From: an uncultured Alphaproteobacteria bacterium
Lineage (GTDB): Bacteria; Pseudomonadota; Alphaproteobacteria; RF32; CAG-239
Assembly (NCBI GenBank): GCA_944393175.1
Contig: CALXZH010000003.1
Location: 1 to 64,000 of the forward strand
Length of the DNA: 64,000 nucleotides
Direction of reading: 5' to 3'
A program made the position numbers and the translations under genes. The notes under the pieces were generated by a model. The model did no database searches. It was not told the DNA's origin and saw only the letters and a list, made by a program, of their open reading frames with translations. Below are positions 10,109 to 18,652 of this stretch, piece by piece; position 1 is the first letter of the stretch, and every line of letters starts with the position of its first letter.

Positions 10109-10117
10109 TTATCCACA
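10109..10117 (+). promoter_or_regulatory. Lone perfect DnaA-box 9-mer
   Basis: TTATCCACA, an exact match to the DnaA box consensus, lies in the gap between the 59-codon gene and the coiled-coil gene. I saw no second copy nearby, so it does not mark an origin. It could be a regulatory DnaA site for the coiled-coil gene, or chance. Confidence 0.3.
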
Positions 10118-10131
10118 GGGCGACTAAGGTT

Positions 10132-10311
10132 TTAGCCCTGTTCTTTCTTTTGTAAGACATATTTTAGGCGGTTAAGTGCTTGAAATTTCATTTGGTCTTC
10201 AGATAATGTTGCCGGTACGACAACCGATACTTCGGTTAGCGTTTCGGGCTCAATGGCGGTTACTTTGACAACATTGCCTTGTCTGGTAAATTCAAATAAA
10301 ATTTCACTCAT
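10132..10311 (-). CDS. Small conserved-looking protein, 59 residues (DUF6898-like)
   Basis: Reading the minus strand from the ATG at 10309-10311 gives a clean 59-codon frame ending in TAA at 10132-10134. The protein begins MSEILFEFTRQGNVVKVTAI, continues with a TLTEVSVVVPA segment and ends in a basic amphipathic helix with LNRLKYVLQKK. This matches my memory of a small alphaproteobacterial family (DUF6898) that reads 'MSE.LFEF...G..VKVTAID..TGTEVS', with a C-terminal LEYVL motif. Its start overlaps the end of the 680-residue gene by eight bases, so it is likely translated by coupling. Function unknown; cytoplasmic. Confidence 0.75.
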   Translation of the reverse strand: MSEILFEFTRQGNVVKVTAIEPETLTEVSVVVPATLSEDQMKFQALNRLKYVLQKKEQG

Positions 10312-12346
10312 TGGTATGGTCTATCCTTTTATATTGCGATGGAGAATTTTTTTCAGCCGTTTGGAAGACAGATGGATTTCTTTTTATCATTTCATCTTTC
10401 ATTTGCTTAATCAGTTGATACCTTTGTGAGGGGTTATCAAGGTATGCTTGGTTTAATTTGGTTATGAGCTCGTTAAAGGCTTGTCTTTGTTCCGGTGTTT
10501 GATTGCGGCAATAAAATAATGTTATCGGGAAATCTGCTCGAAGTCCTCTGGTGACAGCATCTCTGGCACAGTCATTTAAATTATTTTTGATAACTTTATA
10601 AGTTAGTTGTTCCAGACGTATTTTGGCTTCCTGGCTCAGGTCTTCATACAAATTATGGCTTGAATCGGTTGCTTGTCTTGCTCTTTCTAGTTTTACAATA
10701 TCATATGCATCTTTTGCTTTTGCTAATTTCTCAGAAATTTTATTTATAAATTCTTTTTGCATTTCTTGCTTGGCCGGGTTTTCAAACTTTTCACAAAATT
10801 GATAGAGTGAAGCATTTTCAGATAAAGAGGTCTTGTCCAAAAACACCATACTTTTGAGGAATTGTTGTGTTTGTCTTTTTTGCAATAAATTCGAGATTTC
10901 AAAACTTTTGGCATAGATGGGCAATAACGTATAAGTCATTTGTTCGCCGGTTTGGAGTTTTTCCAAAATGGGAAGCATTGCCGGAATATCATCTGCGGCT
11001 ATTTTGTCGGCATGGAGTTGGAGTGGAAGCACGCAAGAGCCTTTTGCTATGAAGCAATTGGCAATATCAAAACGTTTATTTTTTGTGCAGTCCTCTATTA
11101 TCTTATTTACCAGACGAGCAGGCAGAAGAAAGTCCTTTTCTTTCTTTTCATAAGCCTTAATTGATTTATATATTTGTTTGATTTCTTTCAAATTACCGTT
11201 TTGAATAAGTTGTTCAAATGGGGTCTGTCCTTGAGGGTTGCGTCGGAGGAACAGAGGCGCCATCGGTAACTTGGTAAGATCAAGTTGGTGACTCGAATTT
11301 AGGGCTTGCCAGAGTTTTTCTTCGGCTTGATTAATGAGTTGGCGGCGTTTTTGGAATTTTTGATAATACTTTTTGCCTGAGTTTTCATAAACTTTTCGAT
11401 TATCTGTTTGCGGCATGTGTTGCCACATATTGTCAGAAACGGGGGCCGAAACAATAGCTCGCATGGTTTGGTGAACAAATTGCAATGCTTGGGTTGATTC
11501 AGGCGTGCGATATTTTTCCGTCATATCTAAGTATAAGTACAGAGTACCTAAATGTTCATTCGGCGAAGCTCCTGCGATTTCATCTACTCCTAAATCATAG
11601 ATATTGCGCAGTACCAAGCATTTTTCATTGTTTAGTATATCAAATAATGCGGTTTCTTTTGGAGAAAGATTTTGGGTTTGAATAAAGTGATTGAGACTTC
11701 CGAAACGCCAGTTGGAAACGGCTTGTCCGTCGGCTTGAGAAATAATATGCAAAGCCGAGGTTTGGGTTTGTTCCAAAGGCATGGATGAGCAAAAATTAAT
11801 ACTCACAATTTGCTTGAGCAAAAAAGCTTGTTCGGTCTTGAAATATCCTAATTCTTGCATGGATTGTTTGAGCTTATTTTCAAGTTCAAATAACACCGAA
11901 CTTCCATGGCAGTGGGTAACAATCGTTGTATCACGGAGATATTGTGCAGCTTCTTGCAGGGATATTCTTTCTTTGCCTTTGTTTTGTGAAATGAGCGGGA
12001 GAATTTGCTCTTGATAAAAGGTGTTCAGATAAGGTTGTGGAGCGCGTCCTAAAGGATAGCGTGAATCGTTTAAGTGATTGGTTGCTGCTTGCATATGGAG
12101 GCGATGTGTGCAACAAGAACTGTTGTCTTTATAGAACAGCGAATAAATTTCGGGCTTGTCCTCTTTAGAAAAGGCACTTTCAACTGCTTTGGCAAAGCCA
12201 TTGGCTTCTCTTGCAGTTTCCGTTCCATCTCCCGGAAAAATGAGTACTTTTCGACGGTGGTTTTTCAGTGCCGATAAGATTTCTATCGGTTGCCAGTGAT
12301 GTTCGGCGTTGAGGTCGCGTTTTCCAAATCCGGTATATTCTTCCAT
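10304..12346 (-). CDS. Large orphan protein, 680 residues
   Basis: I do not recognise a family for the whole protein. It is hydrophilic, with no signal peptide or membrane span. The N-terminal region has a beta-strand/loop KVLIFPGDGTETAREANG (about 33-50) and later TIVTHCHGSSVLFELENKL (about 141-159), which together resemble the strand-loop layout of an alpha/beta-hydrolase with HGSS in the nucleophile-elbow position, although GxSxG is not exact. The middle (about 355-390) has one ankyrin-like stretch (NPQGQTPFEQLIQNGNLKEI), and the rest is helical. A TTTACT-17-TATTAT promoter lies upstream. It may be a secreted effector or a metabolic enzyme; no claim beyond that can be supported. Confidence 0.75.
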   Translation of the reverse strand: MEEYTGFGKRDLNAEHHWQPIEILSALKNHRRKVLIFPGDGTETAREANGFAKAVESAFSKEDKPEIYSLFYKDNSSCCTHRLHMQAATNHLNDSRYPLGRAPQPYLNTFYQEQILPLISQNKGKERISLQEAAQYLRDTTIVTHCHGSSVLFELENKLKQSMQELGYFKTEQAFLLKQIVSINFCSSMPLEQTQTSALHIISQADGQAVSNWRFGSLNHFIQTQNLSPKETALFDILNNEKCLVLRNIYDLGVDEIAGASPNEHLGTLYLYLDMTEKYRTPESTQALQFVHQTMRAIVSAPVSDNMWQHMPQTDNRKVYENSGKKYYQKFQKRRQLINQAEEKLWQALNSSHQLDLTKLPMAPLFLRRNPQGQTPFEQLIQNGNLKEIKQIYKSIKAYEKKEKDFLLPARLVNKIIEDCTKNKRFDIANCFIAKGSCVLPLQLHADKIAADDIPAMLPILEKLQTGEQMTYTLLPIYAKSFEISNLLQKRQTQQFLKSMVFLDKTSLSENASLYQFCEKFENPAKQEMQKEFINKISEKLAKAKDAYDIVKLERARQATDSSHNLYEDLSQEAKIRLEQLTYKVIKNNLNDCARDAVTRGLRADFPITLFYCRNQTPEQRQAFNELITKLNQAYLDNPSQRYQLIKQMKDEMIKRNPSVFQTAEKNSPSQYKRIDHTNE

Positions 12347-12374
12347 TTACTAAACCTTATTGTTTTTTTCTTTT

Positions 12375-12403
12375 ATAATAGCAGAAAATTAAGATTAAGT
12401 AAA
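12375..12403 (-). promoter_or_regulatory. Sigma70-like promoter of the 680-residue gene
   Basis: On the minus strand TTTACT is followed after 17 bases by TATTAT, about 30 bases before the ATG at 12346. Confidence 0.45.
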
Positions 12404-12424
12404 TTGATTTTGTCTATTGTCCGT

Positions 12425-14653
12425 CTATTTGAAGAACTTATTGGTTTTCAAAAAGCCAAACGGGACGAGTTTGCCGACTTGTCCGCGGTGACCAAGCCAG
12501 GTGAGTAATTCGGTTTCGGTCTTGGTGCAGCTGTTCTTTTCAAAGGTAAAGCCATCGGCTTCATTGAAAATTTGCATATCAGACAGGCCGCCGTCTTTGT
12601 ATTTTTGCAATGTGACCCCTCGCCCACGCGCCATGGTTGGAATTTCCTCAATCTTAAAGATAAGGAGTTTACGATTATCTCCGACAACAGCTATCATATC
12701 TCCGGTAATCTTGCGGCAGAATACGGCCTTTTCTCCTTCTGCCAAATTCATAATCTTGCGGCCGTTGCGTGTTTGGGCGATGAGGTGATTTTCATCAACC
12801 ACAAAACCTTTACCCATATTGGATGCAATGACATAGGTGGCTTTGGGTTCAAAGACAAACATTTCGCAAATGTTATCGTTAATGCCTAAATCGACCATTA
12901 AGCGGAGCGGTTGACCAAAGCCACGACCGCTCGGAATCTCGCTGCCCGAAATATTAAAGAATTTGCCTGAGGTATCAAACAATATAATCTTGTCTGTAGT
13001 TTGGGCATGAATAGCGCACTGCAAGGCATCGTCATCTTTGAACTTGAAGTCATCTTGCAGGTTGACATGCCCTTTAACACAGCGTATCCAGCCTTTTTGT
13101 GAGAGAATTACGGTAATCGGTTCTTTTTCAACCAAAATTTCAACCGGAACTTCTATATCTTCGGAGACTTCGCTAAATTCGGTGCGGCGCTTGCCCAAAG
13201 CTGTCTTTTTGCCGAATTTCTCACGGATGAGTTTGATTTCTTCAGACAAGGCTTCCCAACGTTTGCCCTCATCGCTCAGCAATAGTTCTAACTGTTCCTT
13301 TTCTTCCTCTAACTCTTCATATTCTCTTTTGATTTCGGCTTCTTCCAGCTTACGAAGGCTGCGCAATTTCATATTTAAAATTGCTTCGGCTTGGTTTTCG
13401 GTTAATTGAAATTCTTTCATCATCACTTGTTTGGCATCATCTTCTTCGCGAATAATGCGGATGATTTCATCCAAATTCAGATAAGCAATCAGATAGCCGG
13501 ACAATATTTCAAGACGGGCATTAATCTTGTCTAATCTAAATTGAGAACGACGTTGCAACACGATATGGCGGTGATTTAAGAATTCACGCAAAACCTCTTT
13601 AATGGACATAACCCGAGGAACGCCGTCAGAATCCAGAACATTCATATTCATACTAAAACGAACTTCAAGCTCGGTTTGCTTAAATAAATGCTCCATCAAC
13701 AAATTGGCGTCAACACTACGGCTCTTGGGCTCTAAGACAATGCGGACATCGTGGGTGGATTCATCCCGGACATCGTTGAGCATCGGTAATTTCTTATCAT
13801 TTAAGAGCTGAGCAATTTTTTCTATCAACTTGGATTTGATAACCTGATAAGGAATTTCCTTAATGATGATTTGATATTGGCCTTTGCCTAAATCTTCCGT
13901 CTCCCACTTAGCACGAATACGAAAATAACCTTTGCCTTGGGTGTAGTTATTCAAAATGGTATCAAAGCTGTCAATGATAACACCGCCGGTCGGGAAGTCC
14001 GGGCCTTTAATACGGCGCACCAGCGGTTCTATCTCGCAATCGGGTTTTTCTATCAAATATAACAGAGCATCACAGACTTCGCTCAAATTGTGTGGCGGAA
14101 TATTGGTCGCCATACCAACGGCAATACCCGTGGAGCCATTGCAGAGCAAATTCGGCACCATGGACGGCATGACGACCGGTTCGCTTTCTTCGCCGTCATA
14201 AGTTTCTCTAAAGTCAACCGCATTATCGTTTAAGCCTTCCATTAGAGCCATGGCAAATTCGGTTAATCTGGCTTCGGTATAACGCATGGCGGCGGCACCG
14301 TCTCCGTCAATATTGCCAAAGTTGCCTTGTCCATCGACCAAGGGATAACGAACCGAAAAGTCTTGAGCCAGTCTGACCATGGCACCATAAACGGCACTGT
14401 CACCGTGCGGGTGATATTTACCGATAACATCACCGACAACGCGGGCGCATTTCTTAAACCCTGATTTCGGGTCAAGATGGAGTTGACGCATGGCATAAAG
14501 CAAACGGCGGTGTACCGGTTTTAAGCCGTCGCGGACATCCGGCAGAGAACGTGACACAATGGTGGACATTGCGTAAGACAAATAACGGCTGCTTAATTCT
14601 TCAGCCAAATGAACGTCTCTGATTTTTTCTTCGGTTGCGGTGTTATCTTGCAT
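12425..14653 (-). CDS. parC: DNA topoisomerase IV subunit A
   Basis: ParC is the DNA-cleaving subunit that, with ParE, decatenates daughter chromosomes. The 742-residue protein has the winged-helix start, the quinolone-pocket helix [17 protein letters not shown] (about 79-95), and the catalytic tyrosine Tyr125 in [10 protein letters not shown]. The coiled-coil tower region with [14 protein letters not shown] and a degenerate C-terminal beta-pinwheel follow. The length and lack of a GyrA box (QRRGGKG) fit ParC rather than GyrA. The residue aligning with E. coli ParC Glu84 is Gly90. recO ends 11 bases upstream, so parC is probably co-transcribed after recO; parE is not in the window. Confidence 0.93.
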   Translation of the reverse strand: MQDNTATEEKIRDVHLAEELSSRYLSYAMSTIVSRSLPDVRDGLKPVHRRLLYAMRQLHLDPKSGFKKCARVVGDVIGKYHPHGDSAVYGAMVRLAQDFSVRYPLVDGQGNFGNIDGDGAAAMRYTEARLTEFAMALMEGLNDNAVDFRETYDGEESEPVVMPSMVPNLLCNGSTGIAVGMATNIPPHNLSEVCDALLYLIEKPDCEIEPLVRRIKGPDFPTGGVIIDSFDTILNNYTQGKGYFRIRAKWETEDLGKGQYQIIIKEIPYQVIKSKLIEKIAQLLNDKKLPMLNDVRDESTHDVRIVLEPKSRSVDANLLMEHLFKQTELEVRFSMNMNVLDSDGVPRVMSIKEVLREFLNHRHIVLQRRSQFRLDKINARLEILSGYLIAYLNLDEIIRIIREEDDAKQVMMKEFQLTENQAEAILNMKLRSLRKLEEAEIKREYEELEEEKEQLELLLSDEGKRWEALSEEIKLIREKFGKKTALGKRRTEFSEVSEDIEVPVEILVEKEPITVILSQKGWIRCVKGHVNLQDDFKFKDDDALQCAIHAQTTDKIILFDTSGKFFNISGSEIPSGRGFGQPLRLMVDLGINDNICEMFVFEPKATYVIASNMGKGFVVDENHLIAQTRNGRKIMNLAEGEKAVFCRKITGDMIAVVGDNRKLLIFKIEEIPTMARGRGVTLQKYKDGGLSDMQIFNEADGFTFEKNSCTKTETELLTWLGHRGQVGKLVPFGFLKTNKFFK

Positions 14654-14664
14654 TGAATCTTACC

Positions 14665-15390
14665 CTAATTGCTTGATAGTCTTAAAGTTGAGAGCAAAGT
14701 AGCACGGTTTTCGGGGAATTTCAAGCCGTGTATTTGAAAAAAATTTTTTCTTAGGAAAAACTCGGTCATTTTCAATAAGTCATTAATCTCGGTTCGTTGA
14801 GGCGTATAGTTTTGTTGGATAATGAATTTCGGATAAGTAAAAAGCCTGTCCTTATATGGCTCGCCTGCTTGCGCACAAACGGCTTTTCCGGTTTTGGGCG
14901 ACACATAGCGCAAGTTTTCTTTTGTGCCGGTGGCCGAACATTCGCTTAAATCAAGTCCGATACCTAAATATTCCAGCAGATAAAACTCAAAATAAGCATA
15001 ATGTGTCAGCCAATTTTCCTCATTGATAAAGCTGAAAAAACTCTCAATATAGTAATAAAATCTTTCCAAATTATCTTCTTGCGGCAGGGTATCTTTGGTT
15101 AAAGAACAAAATGCAGATAATATGGACAACTTATTGAAATCATTTATAAAATTGACGGCGCAAGGCTCGACTAATTCAACCCGAAAACTCCACATATTCT
15201 CTTGTGTGCGGGCATAGGCATCAATGGCTATATGGTTACCCAATTGATAGATACCTAAACTTTTTTTGCTTAAACAGTTTTTGACGTAGCCTATCATTTT
15301 GCCATGATGACGCGTTAACACGGTGAGAATCAGAGATTTCTCACCGTGCTTTCTTTGGTCAATGATATATCCTTCGTCTTGAAACTGCAT
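14665..15390 (-). CDS. recO: DNA repair protein RecO
   Basis: RecO works with RecR to load RecA on SSB-coated single-stranded gaps. I place the start at the ATG 15388-15390, giving 241 residues that begin MQFQDEGYIIDQRKHGEKS, the usual start of the RecO OB fold. The frame is open further upstream, but that would run into kdsA. The middle and C-terminal part is the helical RecO_C domain, including LLEYLGIGLDLSECSATG and the AVCAQAG cysteine region. kdsA ends one base upstream, so translation is likely coupled. The length is normal for the family. Confidence 0.9.
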   Translation of the reverse strand: MQFQDEGYIIDQRKHGEKSLILTVLTRHHGKMIGYVKNCLSKKSLGIYQLGNHIAIDAYARTQENMWSFRVELVEPCAVNFINDFNKLSILSAFCSLTKDTLPQEDNLERFYYYIESFFSFINEENWLTHYAYFEFYLLEYLGIGLDLSECSATGTKENLRYVSPKTGKAVCAQAGEPYKDRLFTYPKFIIQQNYTPQRTEINDLLKMTEFFLRKNFFQIHGLKFPENRATLLSTLRLSSN

Positions 15391-15391
15391 C

Positions 15392-16234
15392 CTAATAGTC
15401 TTGGATACGAGCCTTGGTGACGGCATCATAGGCCATCAAATCAGAGATGACTTTTTCCATATCGTGCAATGGTATCATATTGGGCCCATCGCTTGGAGAT
15501 TTGGAGGGGTCTTCGTGGGTTTCAATAAAGACAGCGGCAACGCCGACGGCAACCGCAGCTCTTGCCAAAACAGGGGCAAACTCCCCTTGCCCGCCGGAAC
15601 TTCCGCCTAAGCCGCCCGGTTGTTGGACTGAGTGTGTGGCATCAAAAATTACCGGACAGCCCGTATCCCTTGCCATTTGCGGAAGTCCTCGCATATCGGT
15701 TACCAAGGTGTTATAGCCAAAACTGGTTCCTCTTTCGGTGATACAAACATTATTGTTACCGGAATCTACGGATTTTTTAACAATGTTTTTCATATCCCAA
15801 GGGGCTAAAAATTGTCCTTTTTTAATGTTTATGACTTTGCCTGTCTTTGCGGCGGCAACAACCAAATCGGTTTGGCGGCACAAAAAAGCCGGAATTTGCA
15901 ACATATCAACATGTGGCGCCACAATGGCACATTGTTCTCTTTCGTGAACATCCGTTACAATCGGACAACCGTAAAGTTTTTTGATTTCATCAAAAGTGCG
16001 CATGCCTTCTTCTATGCCAACGCCGCGTGCCCCGTTGATCGAGGTGCGGTTGGCTTTGTCAAAGGAGGCTTTGAAAATATAGTTGATGCCTAATTTTTTG
16101 GTCAGCTCAACCAATTTTCCGGCTAACTCGACGGCGTGTTCTTTGCTTTGAATTTGGCAGGGTCCGGCAATGAGTGCCAAGGGAAGTTTGTTGCCAAGGT
16201 CAAAATTACCAATATGTATGATGTGTTGTTCCAT
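15392..16234 (-). CDS. kdsA: 3-deoxy-8-phosphooctulonate synthase
   Basis: KdsA condenses phosphoenolpyruvate with arabinose-5-phosphate to make KDO-8-phosphate for the lipopolysaccharide inner core. The 280-residue protein shows the family blocks LIAGPCQIQSKEHA near the N-terminus, KASFDKANRTS, a VTDVHE strand, FLCRQTDL, KKGQFLAPWDM, TERGTSFGYN, and FDATHSVQQPGG. It implies that the cell makes KDO-containing LPS. In many alphaproteobacteria kdsA lies beside pyrG; here a 4.2-kb accessory block separates them. A Shine-Dalgarno-like AAGAAGAGG lies just upstream of the ATG. Confidence 0.96.
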   Translation of the reverse strand: MEQHIIHIGNFDLGNKLPLALIAGPCQIQSKEHAVELAGKLVELTKKLGINYIFKASFDKANRTSINGARGVGIEEGMRTFDEIKKLYGCPIVTDVHEREQCAIVAPHVDMLQIPAFLCRQTDLVVAAAKTGKVINIKKGQFLAPWDMKNIVKKSVDSGNNNVCITERGTSFGYNTLVTDMRGLPQMARDTGCPVIFDATHSVQQPGGLGGSSGGQGEFAPVLARAAVAVGVAAVFIETHEDPSKSPSDGPNMIPLHDMEKVISDLMAYDAVTKARIQDY

Positions 16235-16303
16235 AGTAGCCTCTTCTTATGTGATTTTTATTGTTTTATTAATAGCAGATTTTTTTTAGATAGCAAGAGG
16301 CAT

Positions 16304-16333
16304 AAAAAAAGGATACCATAAAATATGGTATCC
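16304..16333 (-). terminator. Intrinsic terminator after the 336-residue orphan
   Basis: A perfect 10-bp inverted repeat (GGATACCATA, loop AAA, at 16311-16333) is followed on the minus strand by a run of T (16304-16310). It separates the accessory block from kdsA. Confidence 0.85.
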
Positions 16334-16341
16334 TCTTTTGT

Positions 16342-17352
16342 TTAGAAATTTGTGCTAAAGAATTTTCTTAACCAATAGGCAGTCTTATTAAAGCAATTAA
16401 AGTGCTTGGGACAATAGAGTTCTCTAAATGTCTGAGCTTCCTTTGAATTTGGTGCCTTAAGTGCAAATTGTGCCATATCTTCGCAAAATGATTGAAATTC
16501 CATCAGACCAAAATCATCCATATCCGTTTCATCTTCCGTGTATATTAAAAACAAGACTTCAGAAGATGCATAATATTTCCACCATGTTTTACTTTGCGGC
16601 AAAATCATTATGGAAGAATCTAGCGAGGCAATTTTTGTTTTAAATTCTTCGCTACCGATTTCTTGAGACTTGATTTGCGGAAAAATTTTGCGAATTGCTT
16701 GGTCAAATTTAGCTCTTTGGCGCCTTCTATACCACTGAGGGGCTGTGTCGCAGTCATTTATCAGAATGATATTTTTAAGCGCAAAATCATTTATTTCACT
16801 CAACGCTTCCATACACTCTAATGAACTCATCAATACTATCAATGTTTGAACCAATTGAGGCGATTTTTTTTGATATATTGATTTTTGTTCTTTAATCGCT
16901 CGGATTTCAGCCGGAACTTTTTTCCAATAAACAAGGTCTTCTTCTCTATATTCATTTATATCTAAAATATAGTTTGGAATAAAAAATTTATCGGAAAGTT
17001 CTTTGATTGAAGCAAATTCAAGCAAAATTCTGGCCGAGATGCTATTACAAATAACCAAAGATTTTTGCATGCTGTCTTGATGGCTGATAAATTTCAGCAT
17101 TTCTTTCCAGCCCTGATAATAATTGCCTGCCGTTAAATTGAACGGAACGGCTTGGAGTAATACAGGTTGGAAAAAATAGCTTTCAACTTGTTTTTGTATG
17201 ATTTTTGCCAATTGTTTGCTTGCCACATCAGCGCTAAAATAGAAAATGGATCCAATTTTTCGGAGATGTTGCAGCTTATAGCAATCAGACACGCTCAAAC
17301 TTTGGTCATTATAAAGCTTGCGTATGGCTTGCCTTAATTCTATCGTTTCCAT
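16342..17352 (-). CDS. Orphan A of a tandem paralogous pair
   Basis: This 336-residue protein is not a family I recognise. It is related to the gene upstream (17436-18542): both begin with a Leu-rich helix, then a DQSLSVSDCYKLQHLRKI / DQSVKFSDCYDLEGLKKI block, then a predicted beta strand, and both end in a Trp/Phe-rich tail with W.LR.F. It has no signal peptide or membrane span. Mixed alpha/beta spacing with strands such as SLVICNS and IILINDC suggests a Rossmann-like or receiver-like fold, but no nucleotide-binding motif is visible. No Shine-Dalgarno precedes the ATG; the leader is almost pure A/T. It ends at a strong terminator and is probably its own transcription unit. Confidence 0.7.
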   Translation of the reverse strand: METIELRQAIRKLYNDQSLSVSDCYKLQHLRKIGSIFYFSADVASKQLAKIIQKQVESYFFQPVLLQAVPFNLTAGNYYQGWKEMLKFISHQDSMQKSLVICNSISARILLEFASIKELSDKFFIPNYILDINEYREEDLVYWKKVPAEIRAIKEQKSIYQKKSPQLVQTLIVLMSSLECMEALSEINDFALKNIILINDCDTAPQWYRRRQRAKFDQAIRKIFPQIKSQEIGSEEFKTKIASLDSSIMILPQSKTWWKYYASSEVLFLIYTEDETDMDDFGLMEFQSFCEDMAQFALKAPNSKEAQTFRELYCPKHFNCFNKTAYWLRKFFSTNF

Positions 17353-17383
17353 AATTTATAATCTTAATAATTAATTTTGAACA

Positions 17384-17428
17384 TAAAAAAAGTTTCTCTC
17401 AGATTTAATATCGGGAGAAACTTTTTCC
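17384..17428 (-). terminator. Intrinsic terminator after orphan B
   Basis: AGTTTCTC (17391-17398) pairs with GAGAAACT (17415-17422), with a T run on the minus-strand side (17384-17390). It lies between the two paralogous orphans, so they are not simply co-transcribed. Confidence 0.75.
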
Positions 17429-17435
17429 TTTGTTG

Positions 17436-18542
17436 TTAATAGCTGAGATATGAAATCAAACAGCTATTTTTCACACAAATTCTGTAGTTCCACCAAAATA
17501 AACGTAAATTCCATTTGGAAAAACGTTTATGTAAGTTGTAACCATTCAGAGTATCGGGAGAACTTGTAATTTCAGCCAGATTTTTTAGGTCTTGGCAGAA
17601 AAATTGTTTGCCGATTGCTCCCAAAGAATTCCACAGTGTGTTAAAGTCTTGCGGGCAGATGTCAAAACTAATGCTTTGGTCGATTGATGATGCCTGGCGT
17701 ATCTTATATATCCAGTAACTTTGTTTTTGCGGTAAGCAAATAATGGCTTTTTTCTGCGCAATATAGTCACTGACGTTATATGCATACGCGGGTAATCTGT
17801 CGACACTGTTGCTCATATGTGTTTTGGCTACCAACCATTTGAATTTTTGAAAGACTTTATCAGCATATTCTTGTGAGGTCCAAGGTGCTAAATCTTCAAT
17901 ATAGGCAATTTGTGCTTTCTTGCCATAATCACTGGCAATCTTGTGCCAAATATCAATTAAGTCGTTCCAGCACTCGTACTCACTGGCTAATACCAGTAAA
18001 ATATCGGCATCCTTGCATTTCTTGCGATGATAAGGTTCATAAGCTGTTATCAGTTTAGGCGAGATGTTTAGTAAAAAAGCCGCATGGTCCAGCGGACCAA
18101 TGTCATTGGTAAAACTATACACGTCTAACAGTAACAAGGGAATGTACTTCTCATCATAGTCTTTGATGTCCCTCCTCTTTAACATTAGAGAAGTTGCAGC
18201 TTCCGAATCACATATAATCATGCTTTGAGCGGCACATCCTTCTTGCTTTTGCAGATATTGTGCCGAAGTATCATAAATTGCATGTATTACGTCAGCTTGT
18301 GTCTTATCTTGGCTAAACAGCGGAGATACCTTGATTATTTCCGGTGATATGTCCGGATATTTGCGAGATATTTCCTTTTGCAGATATTTTACTATTTGCA
18401 AGACATTTGCAGGAGCATCCGAAGGAACAAAAATAAATTTGATTTTTTTTAGCCCCTCCAAATCGTAACAGTCTGAAAATTTTACACTCTGGTCTTCATA
18501 GATTTTTTGAGCTGCATAACGCAGTCCTTTGCTTTCTCTCAT
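17436..18542 (-). CDS. Orphan B of a tandem paralogous pair
   Basis: A 368-residue protein sharing its N-terminal architecture with the next gene (orphan A), including the SDCYDLEGLKKIKFIF block, followed by strand/helix alternation (SMIICDSEAATSLM, ADILLVLASEYECW, AQIAYIEDLAPW). Like its paralogue it is cytoplasmic by appearance and carries a C-terminal aromatic tail (SKWNLRLFWWNY). No enzyme motif can be identified. There is no Shine-Dalgarno before the ATG. It lies between flagellin and its own paralogue. A stand-alone duplicated accessory function, for example recognition or signalling, is conceivable but unsupported by any motif. Confidence 0.7.
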   Translation of the reverse strand: MRESKGLRYAAQKIYEDQSVKFSDCYDLEGLKKIKFIFVPSDAPANVLQIVKYLQKEISRKYPDISPEIIKVSPLFSQDKTQADVIHAIYDTSAQYLQKQEGCAAQSMIICDSEAATSLMLKRRDIKDYDEKYIPLLLLDVYSFTNDIGPLDHAAFLLNISPKLITAYEPYHRKKCKDADILLVLASEYECWNDLIDIWHKIASDYGKKAQIAYIEDLAPWTSQEYADKVFQKFKWLVAKTHMSNSVDRLPAYAYNVSDYIAQKKAIICLPQKQSYWIYKIRQASSIDQSISFDICPQDFNTLWNSLGAIGKQFFCQDLKNLAEITSSPDTLNGYNLHKRFSKWNLRLFWWNYRICVKNSCLISYLSY

Positions 18543-18652
18543 AATTATACTTGTTTATTAAATTAATAAAAAAAATAATAGTTTTTAGGGTTAGTGGTAT
18601 ATCACGTTTTTGGACAAAAACAAGCATTTTTTGATTTTGCTGACCATTTTTT

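Noticed and set aside
10109-10117. Possible replication origin because of a perfect DnaA box
   Set aside because: Only one box was found in the gap and none of the usual origin genes (dnaA, hemE, parAB) is nearby.
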